From positions 456,439,004 to 456,503,003 of the forward strand of contig NC_085137.1 in assembly GCF_035046485.1 (NCBI RefSeq): DNA of 64,000 nucleotides, written 5' to 3'. This document shows positions 53,407 through 63,201 of the stretch, one piece after another. The position numbers and the translations under genes are program-made. Every line of letters starts with the position of its first letter. Within the stretch, counting starts at the first letter, position 1. The notes under the pieces are model-generated. The model worked only from the letters and a program-made list of their open reading frames with translations. It was not told where the DNA came from and did no database searches. The stretch is from Aedes albopictus (Eukaryota > Arthropoda > Insecta > Diptera > Culicidae).

Positions 53407-54839
53407 GCCGAAGCACCAAAGCAAGCATCACAGCGGTGCCAGACATCAAGAAACAAGTAGTTAATTGAATGAAATTTGGTCACTACAAATACGATGTTTT
53501 TTCAATCAGAATATGGTCGTTTCTTGGTTTAACATCTTGGTAATCGAACTTCTATGCAAATCGATCAATAATTTCATTTTCCAAAGCCATTTCTTTCAAA
53601 ATATTTGATTTGGTTTTCATCTAAACATGCTGCTACCGCTCAAGCTTTACGAACTATCATCCAGTGCGGCAGCACTGATTTGCCAATCAGCTGTGAATGT
53701 ATGCGAGTGCAAAACGAGGGGAGCGGGCATAGACGATTCGTCGCGCCGCACATTGTTGTGACTTCTCCTTTGCGAGAGAGAAAAACAATCACAATGAAAC
53801 TGTCACCTGCTAGGGAAAGGGAGTGCGTTAGTGGGTGAGTGCAGAATTCTCTACGATGAGAAAATGTGAGAGTGGTTGTGAATTTGCTGTAAATACTGTT
53901 GAGATGAAAAAGGAGCCACCCGGTGAACCGCGATGAGATGAAAATTTTACGGTGTGCTGAAGATAGGTGCGAGTGGCTCGCGATTTGTGATTGCAATCAG
54001 TGCTGCAATTTTTCGACAGGCCTTTATGATAGCGATATTTTGCTTTTTTCATTTTCTCCGTTTTGGTTTTCCTGTCAAAGTTGCTTTCCGATCAGCAACA
54101 CGGGAGCGAAATGAAATAGGTACTCACACTCGCACGCAGCGTGCTGAAAGCGAGAGCTGACAGGGCTAAATTTCCATTCAATTTTCTGTAGTTGAGTGTT
54201 TTCACCCGTGCTAACGTATAGGGCACTCACTCTCACAAGGCACCGCTTGAGACGAATGGCCTTTCAGCATGAGTAGTGTGTGGATGATTGGGAATTGATC
54301 TTGTTGGGTCGCTCACGAATGGAGCTCTCGGACTCTGTCAGTTCTCACATCGAGGAACTGAAAACGACCGCCGCAGTCATTCATTTTCGGCTGAAAAACA
54401 GGCACTGAGACAGATATTTTGCAGGACTGATTGCAATTAAATCAAATATTGAAGATAAATCCCACTCTAGTGCATCGTAGGATCAACAGTGGAAGTGAGC
54501 ACGTGTGTTAAAGGTTTGTATCATTAAGTTTGAAGCGTATACATTGCGCTGTGAGTGATTTTTCATGTTGCACATCCTTAATGAGACTAAGATAGGCACA
54601 AATACCCTAAATGGGAGAGGATTAATTACGAAGCTTTCCAATGCACGTTCAACTAGAAACACACAGCGCACAGTAGTGGGACTAGATGACGAGATTTTGA
54701 AGAACTGATAGCCGAACCCTCAACCGAACCTGTTCTTAACCCATTGGCGTCATCAAGTGTTCAATAAAATCTCGCTTAACTTTTCGAAACAACCTTACTA
54801 ACATTAAAAGATAATTTTGACAAGTTCACAATGGTCCCA
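53407..54839. other. Unclassified non-coding stretch
   Basis: No coding frame resembles a protein family. 53690-54420 has a different composition, rich in GTGAGAG and CACTCTCACA words, and may be an unrecognised repeat. No terminal repeats identified. Confidence 0.4.
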
Positions 54840-55445
54840 CAATAGGCTGTCCCAAAAAAAAAACAATGTTCGAAAAGTCAAGGTGCTCAACCCTTAACCT
54901 TAGTTAGGTCTTGGGGTCTTTTTTGACCTTTTCCGAATTTCAATTCGCTATAGCTTTTGTTTCGAAAGGCCTAGAAATCTGAAATTTTCAGACAATTATT
55001 TTTTTGTGGAAAACTATCATTTCCATTCATCCAAAACATTGGACGACCCCTAGGGGAGCTCCCATAAAAAAAGTTACAAATAAGACCCTGGGGTCATTTT
55101 TGACCCCAAACTTTGAACGGCTCTCAAAAATCAGTGGCTGGGCCGATTTTGATTTTCTTTGGCCCAAATGAAAGCCACACATGTCTAGTTTTCAAAACCC
55201 CCGGAGAGTTCCGGATTTGGTCACTGTGGCCACCGGGAACCTGCTTCAACTGAAAAATGCCGCTTTAGAGACCCTAACTTTGGCAAGCTATAACTTTGCA
55301 ACCGAACAAGTAATCAGGACCGTTCAAGAATCATTGGAAAGGTATTCACGTGGACTTTGATTAAAGACATTAATATTGACTAATTCTTAAGAACCGGTTC
55401 CGGAAATCCGGAACATCCGGAAAGTAATGTTTTTCACGATAATGT
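54840..55445. other. Probable dispersed repeat with GACCCCAGGG words
   Basis: Contains ACCCTGGGGTCATTTTTGACCCC, CTATAGCTTTTGTTTCGAAAGG and CACTGTGGCCACCGGGAACC. The last phrase resembles the CCGGAGTGACCACCGGAG words of the 152-bp satellite at 56718. Low-grade evidence. Confidence 0.4.
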
Positions 55446-55453
55446 GCTAGAAA

Positions 55454-56434
55454 GGGTTACGTACAAAAGGCTGAAACACGAAAGGCTGAAATAACAAAAG
55501 GCTGAATTACGAAAGGCTGAATCACAAAAGGCTGAAAACGTCAAAAGGCTGAAATAACATAAGGCTGAAATAATGATTCGACTAGTTTTCAAACGGCGAG
55601 CCTAAAGGCAGTCATACGAGCCTAAAGGCAACACTAACATCACAGACAGACATAACACTCTAATTATTCATATCGTACACTGATATAATGATCTTTATAA
55701 AAATTTGCTAGTTGGCCGACCCCTCAGCCCTGACACTTACATTGGTTTTGCTTGAGTTTTACATTTGACGCACACTACCTCTCATTGGTTGATGGTTCAT
55801 TGGACGAACATGCTTCCGTTACTATGTTCGGAATCGGAAAGCGTTAGGACTGTTTTTCCGCGCTAAAGTATGCATTATTGATCGCCTACATAACTATGAC
55901 AGTATTTCTCCAAAGAATAGCGTATATTTAAAAGAAGGAAAAATCTCTGATCACATTGTTGGCAACTGTAATGGCAACTAATCTCCATAACAGCATGACT
56001 CGAAAGAATAGCTCATGCTCAAAGAAGGAAAAATCTCCAATTGAAATACCATCAGTCATTTTTTGTGTTAGTTGGTATGCACTCTTCACTAAGCAAACTT
56101 TTTGTAATGGAAAACTCGTTGACATCCGCGGGCATAAAGTATCTTCCTGTCTGTCACACGATATATGTACCAATGCAAAGTGGTCATTGGCAGAGAAGGC
56201 TCTCAATTAATAACTGTTGAAATGCGTATATAAGCTGAAAGCAGGCTTCGTCTCAGTTGGGACGTTACGCCAGAAAAAAAGAACAAGAAGTACTTACTCA
56301 TTTCCTGCATTTTTGCAATTTCAGCCTTTTGTGCATTCAGCCTTTTGAAATTCAGCCTTATGTTACTTTCAGCCTTTCGTGTTCAGCCTTTTGTGCATTC
56401 AGCCTTTTGAAATTCAGCCTTCTGTTAGCATCCC
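55454..56434. mobile_element. 981-bp element with 7 + 7 GGCTGAA subterminal repeats and 8-bp TSD
   Basis: GCTAGAAA (a ninth base, G, also matches) flanks both ends at 55446-55453 and 56435-56442. Termini begin GGGTTACGTACAAAAGG and (inverted) GGGATGCTAACAGAAGG. The left end carries seven copies of AAAGGCTGAA within about 110 bp; the right end has seven copies of the reverse, TTCAGCCTTT. The 8-bp duplication suggests hAT-like. A SINE copy (56129-56290) is nested. No transposase. Confidence 0.88.
56129..56290 (+). mobile_element. Diverged SINE copy (second family)
   Basis: GGGCATAAAGTATCTTCC, TCTCAATTAATAACTGTTG, GAAAGCAGGCTTCGTCTC and GGGACGTTACGCCAG with an A/G-rich tail. Same order as in the other bodies; the tRNA-like head is missing. 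Confidence 0.75.
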
Positions 56435-56717
56435 GCTAGAAAGCACATTCATATTATTTACAGGACAGAAGTTTTTGCATCAAACTTCTTTAGGCCATAA
56501 TACAATCTGTCGAGAACTATTTCTGTATGTTTCTGGTTATGTCCCGTCCTTCTGGAACCGGTTCCAGGGATCCCACAAGATGGCCAACGAGTTGAGTGTA
56601 ACGAAATTGAACGGTTTTCCGCGCTAAACACATCTGCGTTGGTTAACTCATGATGAAATCTCAATAATTTTACATGCTCCATATTGTTGTGATATGTAAA
56701 AATATTGTTGGACATTG

Positions 56718-57645
56718 TGGTCTTATGTGGCCACCGGAGTGACCACCGGAGAAACCCGTATTGAGGGACTTCCATGTTTTTGCAACAAAGATAGGCATTC
56801 GACGGCTCTAACTTCATGATTTTTCATGGCCATGTGGCTTCTGGCATTAAATAGAAGAATTGACCATTCTGGTCTGTTTCGACTACCGGAGTGACCACCG
56901 GAGAAATCCGTATTGAGGGAGTTTCATGTTTTTGCAACAAAGGTATGCATTCGACGGCTCTAACTTCATGTTTTTTCATGGCCATGTGGCTTCTGGCATT
57001 AAATAGAATAATTGACCATTCTGGTCTGTTTTGGCCACCGGAGTGACCACCGGAGAAACCCGTATTGAGGGACTTCCATGTTTTTGCAACAAAGATAGGC
57101 ATTCGACGGCTCTAACTTCATGTTTTTTCATGGCCATGTGGCTTCTGGCATTAAATAGAAGAATTGACCATTCTGGTCTGTTTTGGCCACCGGAGTGACC
57201 ACCGGAGAAATCCGTATTGAGGGAGTTTCATGTTTTTGCAACAAAGGTATGCATTCGACGGCTCTAACTTCATGTTTTTTCATGGCCATGTGGCTTCTGG
57301 CATTAAATAGAAGAATTGACCATTCTGGTCTGTTTCGACTACCGGAGTAACCACCGGAGAAATCCGTATTGAGGGAGTTTCATGTTTTTGCAACAAAGAT
57401 AGGCATTCGACGGCTCTAACTTCATGATTTTTCATGGCCATGTGGCTTCTGGCATTAAATAGAAGAATTGACCATTCTGGTCTGTTTTGGCCACCGGAGT
57501 GACCACCGGAGAAATCCGTATTGAGGGAGTTTCATGTTTTTGCAACAAAGGTATGCATTCGACGGCTCTAACTTCATGATTGTGTACTATTTTGACTATT
57601 CTGGTCTGCTTTGGCCATCCGAGTGACCACCTGGAGAAACACATA
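56718..57645. repeat. 152-bp satellite, six copies with alternating variants
   Basis: GACCACCGGAGAAA starts at 56741, 56893, 57045, 57197, 57349 (one base changed) and 57501, exactly 152 bp apart each time. A shortened unit follows at 57625 (124 bp on). Units 1 to 4 alternate between two types (GGGACTTCCATG with AAAGATAGGC, and GGGAGTTTCATG with AAAGGTATGC), suggesting spread as 304-bp dimers. Open frames here are repeat artefacts. Confidence 0.95.
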
Positions 57646-58259
57646 CTAGGGAACTCTTAAGTTTATTTTTAAACGCTCATCACCAGAAGCAGTCTTTCGA
57701 CGGCTCAATTTTCATGCTTCGACACGCGACATATTATCGTTATGCTCAGTTGTTATTCTTATTGTTCAACAAGGTTATTCTGTAGTAGTGGCAATTCATG
57801 TTAAAATATACTGCGATTCTTGTAGTCTGATACTGCGCTGTCAATGGTTATATTGTTAGTTCGAGAATTGAGGATAGTTTTACTTCGGTTCACAAAAAAA
57901 CCTTTCATCGTATATTTTGGTTAACACCACTTAACGTTTTGGTCGTCTATGTTCACTGTTCTTGAAAATCACATCGTTTCTTTTCATTATCTTTTTAGAT
58001 ATGTCCAGTGACATTGTCCAGACATTGTCCACATTATTTGTTAGTACTTGATATGCTTTATCCTTTCATGCTGGCTCTATTTTCTTATACTTACGTGAAG
58101 TCAGCTTTTTCTGAATGAAAAGTTGTCTTAGTTGGTATGAGAAGGGCTTTCTTGAGGAAGACAAACAATGTTTCACTTGAATTAGGGAATTATCAAGATC
58201 TGCAATCGAGGAATTCAGTCACAAATATTATCCATTTAGTGAGTTTTATGTTTTTTTTT
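57646..58259. other. Non-coding spacer
   Basis: No gene or repeat recognised. Ends in a T run (58253-58265) that is the poly(A)-like tail of the next LINE fragment. Confidence 0.5.
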
Positions 58260-58743
58260 TTTTTTATTTAGTTCACATCAAATTCATGATAATACTGAAT
58301 CAACAATTTGCCGCCATAATACTCGATTTGCAGCTGCAGCTCTCCTTCCTCGGTCACGCCCAACACTCGCCAGATCACGCTCCACCTGGTCCGCCCATCG
58401 TGCTCTCTGCGCTCCACGCCTTCTTGTGCCAACCGGATCAGTTGCAAACACCAGCTTTGCAGGGTTGTTGTCCAGCATTCTTGCAACATGCCCTGCCCAC
58501 CGTATCCTTCCGGCTTTGGCCACCTTCTGGATGCTGGGTTCGCCGTAAAGTGCAGCGAGCTCGTGGTTCATCCTTCTCCGCCACACACAGTTCTCCTGCA
58601 CACCGCCGAAGATCGTCCTTAGCACCCGTCGCTCGAAAACTCCGAGTGCTTGCAGGTCCTCCTCGAGCATCGTCCATGTCTCGTGTCCGTAGAGAACCAC
58701 CGGTCTTATTAACGTCTTGTACATGGTACATTTGGTGCGGGGC
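58260..58743 (-). pseudogene. 5'-truncated RTE-like LINE 3' fragment
   Basis: About 153 codons on the minus strand (58284-58743): RTKCTMYKTLIRPVVLYGH, LRTIFGGVQENCVWRRRM, AKAGRIRWAGHVARMLDN and the natural end WRQIVDSVLS. This is nearly identical to the C-terminal part of the LINE at 36890-40190, and it keeps the last 30 or so residues lost there. The tail is an A-run (T-run on plus). The 5' end is cut at 58743, as is usual for LINE insertions. Confidence 0.9.
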
Positions 58744-58878
58744 ATTGGCGTATCTAGGATTTTCTCCTAGGGGGTGCCTAGGGGGTGCCAGTTTCTGTAG
58801 CTTCCTCGCTTCCAGGTTGCTTTTTTAGTAAAAAGAAATACCGATCCACCCTCAATTTCTTAGTATTATGATAACTGG

Positions 58879-59502
58879 GGGGTCTCCAGTTAGCCTAGTG
58901 CTTAAGGTGAAACTAGAAGCATTTCCTCATTTTTTTGGTTTTTGATTGTTAATTAAATAACGAAGCAATATTTTCAAAATCGGGTTTCGTGCACATGTAG
59001 AGCATGGATCAAGGTATCTTCTGAATTTTTTTGGGGTGGAAAATGTTTTCCATTTTTGCAGAAACCATTTTTTTGTGAAATTGTACTCAAAAATGGTTTC
59101 TGCAAAAACGAAAAACATTTTCCACCACGAAAAAAAATCAGGAGATACCTTGATCCATACTCTACATGTGCACGAAAACCGATTTTGAAAATATTGCTTC
59201 GTTATTTTATAAAAAAATCAAAAATCAAAAAGTGAGGAAATGGATCCAGTTTCGCCTTAAGGCTATGGATCGCCAATCCGGAGACGGCGGGTTCGATTCC
59301 CGTTCCGGTCGGGAAAATTTTCTCAACTCCTCGGGCATAGAGTATCATTGTGCTTGCCTCACAATATACAAATTCATGCAATGGCAGGCAAAGAAAGCCC
59401 TTCATTTAATAACTGTGGAAGTGCGCAAAGAACACTAAGTTGAAGCGAGGCAGGCCAAGTCCCAGTGTGGACGTAGAGCCAGAAAGAAGAAGAAGAAGAA
59501 GA
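58879..59502 (+). mobile_element. tRNA-headed SINE split by a foldback MITE
   Basis: Head: GGTCTCCAGTTAGCCTAGTG (box A TAGCCTAGTG) lies left of the insertion. GGCTATGGATCGCC and box B GGGTTCGATTCCCG lie right of it (59261 onward). The body CATAGAGTATCATTGTGCC...AATAACTGTGGAAGTGC and the tail (AAG)n end at 59502. This is the only copy in the window with the polymerase III head. SINEs of this kind depend on LINE enzymes. Confidence 0.9.
58906..59256. mobile_element. 351-bp foldback MITE with TTAA duplication
   Basis: Two arms of about 165 bp begin GGTGAAACTAG and (inverted) GGCGAAACTGG. They share CATTTCCTCA, CGTGCACATGTAGAG and ATGGTTTCTGCA-type words. TTAA lies at both ends (58902-58905 and 59257-59260), the duplication typical of piggyBac-group elements. 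Excision restores the SINE head. Confidence 0.93.
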
Positions 59503-59643
59503 CATACTGCGTCGCGGGAAAAATGAAATAGATGGAATTTGTATCTTCAGTTTGAACTTAAATACTTAAAAATCATCGCGACAATACCTGTTTTATGGAT
59601 TGAAAACAATCAGGTCCATTAGAACACATTTTCAAAGCAATTA

Positions 59644-59884
59644 GGCTGATACAAATTTATTTTTGACTTTTTGTCTCCCCCCCTCCCCCCTTCAAAAATT
59701 TTTGACTGGATTTCACATTTTGGGGGGCAGATGAAAAATATTTATCAAAATATCAAAATTCTTTAACAAATCCGATGAGTTTTTAATATTTTTCAGAATA
59801 AATGCTTTATTATTTTTATCCCCCCCCCCCTCGACCAGCCAAAGAGTTGTGGGACAAAAAGTGAAATAAATATTTGTAACGGCC
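59644..59884. mobile_element. 241-bp MITE with TTA duplication
   Basis: Termini GGCTGATACAAATTTATTT and (inverted) GGCCGTTACAAATATTTATT run into CACTTTTTGTC-type words. TTA is on both sides (59641-59643 and 59885-59887). C-runs lie inside the arms. Non-coding. Confidence 0.85.
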
Positions 59885-59887
59885 TTA

Positions 59888-60369
59888 TTAGACGTGTAAA
59901 TCTCGGAAACTATAAAATATCCACAAATTTGCGTGTAACATGTATTCATCGTGCTCTTTGTTTTATTGCATAATAATAACCCTTACCAAAATAGTTTTTA
60001 AGAAAAAATTTAAGAGTTATAAATACTTAAAATTGCAAAATCAGGATACATATTTGCATTTTTGGTTTAGCCACAACATTAATGGCTGAAAAGCGTTTTT
60101 TAATTAGTTGAATATGTAAATAAATACGTGGACATGAAAATACTTTTACAGGAAAATTATGAGTATGATTCTTAAAACTACAAAATTGGCAATCTATTAT
60201 CCTGAGTTCCGTTCTGAAGCTTCACTAACTTATTATCAATCCAGTTGAAACCCGGAATTTGGTGCGAGCAATTTTCGTTTTTTCTCATCGGGATTCTGAT
60301 GCTCACACCAAATTCCGATTTCGACTGCATTGGTAATATATCTGATAAATGGAATGCTTTATACAGCTA
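59888..60369. other. AT-rich spacer
   Basis: No gene recognised. Around 60250-60315 GAATTTGGTG and CACCAAATTC form a small inverted pair. Confidence 0.45.
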
Positions 60370-60880
60370 ATTTTTATTGATCCCTTTGGGCAATCCCTTT
60401 TTTAGGAAATCCCTTTGGGAATTCTTTTAGTGAAACTTTTGGTAATCCATTGGACAATGGCTCTGGGAACATCCTCACATTTTTTTTTTTGTAAATATCT
60501 TCGGCAAGTCATTCTACTTTTTTGGATTTTCGTCCATTTTTTGGACTTTTATTATTTAAGCTATTTGGTATTCCTTCGCCGATTCCTTTGAATACTCCAT
60601 CGGAAATTCTTTCATAAATCGCTTCTATAATTTTATTGAAAATTCTTCAGATAATTTCTTCTAAATTTCTTCAGCTTTTATGTAAGGAATTCCTGCTACA
60701 GTTGATTTCGGAATACCTTCGAAATTTTGGAATCTTCGATTATTACTTTGGGAACTTCTTTGGTGATTCCTTTGGAAATTGATTCGGCAAATTTCTTAGA
60801 GATTTCATCAGGAAATTTATTTGAAAAAAATCTTTGGCGAATTTATCCCTGGGCTTGGATTATATCTTCCAGGAAGCTTA
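60370..60880. repeat. Short GGAATTCC-type filler block
   Basis: CCCTTTGGGAATTCTTTT and TTTCGGAATACC words in the same style as the larger arrays, strongly diverged. Confidence 0.6.
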
Positions 60881-61949
60881 GATTTCAGGCATGTAGTCGA
60901 TGTGCTTTGCAGTAATGATTGGAATAGCTGAATGTATAATCAATGGCAAATAATTCTGTAAAAATCAGATCTTCAAATCATCTGATATAGTTATACTGAT
61001 CATGCTACTACATAGTATATCGAACATTTGTCGAAGTCATTTATGTGCCGGAAAAATATAACTCCAAGTTGGTGAGAATATTACAAACTGAGGGAGGGTA
61101 ATAGGCCCAGTCAGACCCCTGAATGGGCAATGTGGGTTAGTGTATGGGAATGCCATTGAAGGTTTGTAATATTCTCCGAGGCTTCCGAAATCCAACAGGG
61201 CGCGTCCCCGGGTTGCGGATAGGGGGAAAGGGAGATTTTTCGCATTTGTACTGTAATCAGCCAATGTGATATTATCTCCTATGGTGTTGTAGTGCGAATG
61301 AATGATCTCATTCTATGGAATTCGAACCTTGTAATGTATTGTTTATTAACTCCAGTTTTCTAAGCTTGACAAGGTTTTGAAGACAAACATGAGATGAGAG
61401 AATTGCCTAATAGGAAAGTCACATCAGCAAAGCTTTTACATATGCAAATGCTATCCATGGGGTCATGTCTAGCATTTAATATGTATGGCAATGACTGGTT
61501 CTTACCTAGCAGGGGTACTACAAGACCACGCGGACAATTCGATTAAAGGCCTAATTGGGGATAACATATTTTCCAGAACTGAAGGGACATTTTTTCCGGG
61601 ATGACTGGCGAGTCGGAGAGGGTAGAAGTTTCCGTTTGTTATAATTGACAAAACAAACAATCGGGCGCTTTTTCTTTCTTTGACTTGCTTGGTATTTTGT
61701 GGATTATTGTTTTTTGGTTTTGGAAGCTATGCGATTCACTATTGAGCCTTAAAATTAAAATTATTTTGCATCTGAATAGCATTGATACTGTCAAGTCTGT
61801 ACCAACACCCTAATCCCACACCAAAATACCCTTTTCCTATCCCATGGCGTTTATGTGGTCAGCAAAGACTATTCAGCCATTACCCCTCCTTATCATCGGC
61901 TTTGGACTGACTTGCGCTCTCATTGCCCCACCAAATGCTGCAAAATGAA
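60881..61949. other. Unclassified non-coding stretch with a 15-bp inverted pair
   Basis: GAGAATATTACAAAC at 61074-61088 is exactly inverted at 61162-61176, giving a hairpin with a 73-nt loop. A GC-rich patch (GCGCGTCCCCGGGTTGCGG) follows at about 61200. No coding frame recognised. It may be an old dispersed repeat. Confidence 0.45.
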
Positions 61950-62340
61950 AATGAAAAAAATCTTTGGCGAATTTTTAAAAAATTCTGTCAAGATGATTCT
62001 ACGGCAATTAATTTTGGAGTTTTTTTTTTCAATTTTCTTTAAAAATTCCTTTCGGATAATTCTTTGAGAATGTTGTCCGAAATTTGTTTTGTTTTTTTAT
62101 TGAAAATATTTCGGGAATTTATTTTGAGATTGGATTTGGCCAATTTATTTAAAAAATCGTAATATTTTCTTCAGAAATTCCTCTGATAATTATTATAACG
62201 ATTTTTTGGCAACTACTTTGAAAGTTCTAAGGTAATTTTGATGGATTTTTCCGGCAATTTCTTTGGGAATCTGTCAGTAAGCTTTTCGTGCATTTCATAA
62301 GATTTTCTTTGATCAAGACTAGTTCAGAATTTCTGATTTT
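61950..62340. repeat. Short, diverged filler block
   Basis: TTTGGCGAATTTTT, TTTCTTCAGAAATTCC and GCAATTTCTTTGGGAA words; AT-rich end member of the GGAATTCC family. Confidence 0.5.
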
Positions 62341-62584
62341 CAAATTCAGCATTTTTTGGAAGTAGTAAATATAAATACAAATAATTCATAAATAATTTCA
62401 AAAACAATCACGATAAATTTGCCTATAAATTTGCAAAATAACTGAAAAAGAAATTGCTGATATAATTTCAGAAGAATGGCTATTGAAATTATAGAAATAA
62501 AAATCCAAAGAAATTGCTGATCAAATTTTAATGAAACTACCGCAGAAATTAAAAAAAAAAACAACCATACCGAAGGTATCCTCA

Positions 62585-62720
62585 AAGAAATGGCCATACT
62601 ATGGTCTAGCGAATTCGGGGTGGTAGGTTTAAACCCCACCAGAACGCGATTTTTTTTTTCGAAAATTCGTCTCAATTTGTCAATTCTGTGCTTTCTAAGT
62701 AATTACAAGTTTTTTTTTTT
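62585..62720 (+). mobile_element. Possible third tRNA-derived SINE
   Basis: ATGGCCATACTATGGTCTAG (A-box-like TGGCCATACTATGG) is followed by GGTAGGTTTAAACCCCACC, a B-box-like stem and loop, then T-rich sequence. Only one copy is seen in the window, so this rests on pol III box resemblance. Confidence 0.35.
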
Positions 62721-62801
62721 TTTCGTGCATTCCTATAGGATTTCACAAGAGATTTCTCTAGTAAATAACACCTCCTAGAATTTCTCTGGAAATTCCAACT
62801 A

Positions 62802-63199
62802 CAGGGGATGGCCAAAATGTTTGGGATAGGCAACTTTTTTTCTCTCACAAAAAAGTTCAACATGCTATAACTTTTCATAGAGTGCATAAAAAAACTCAAA
62901 TTTTGACTGTTTATCAACCTATTATATGTGCATCATTGGTACAAATTTGGGCTCGATTGATTAATTTTTCGCGAAATAAGAACCGTTTGGGTAAAACACT
63001 ATTATTTACCCAAACGGTTCTAACTTTGCGAAAGATTAATCAATCAAGCCTAAATTTGTACCAATGATGCACATATAATAGGTTGACAAACAGTCAAAAT
63101 TTGAGATTTTTTGATGCATTCTATGAAAAGTTATAGCATGTTGAACTTTTTTGTGAGAGAAAAAAAAGTTGCCTACCCAAACATTTTGGCCATCCCCTG
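62802..63199. mobile_element. 398-bp near-perfect foldback MITE, TA-flanked
   Basis: Arms of about 190 bp begin CAGGGGATGGCCAAAATGTTTG and are almost perfectly complementary through to GTTTGGGTAAA/TTTACCCAAAC at the centre. TA lies on both sides (62800-62801 and 63200-63201). Non-coding. Inserted into filler sequence. Confidence 0.95.
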
Positions 63200-63201
63200 T
63201 A

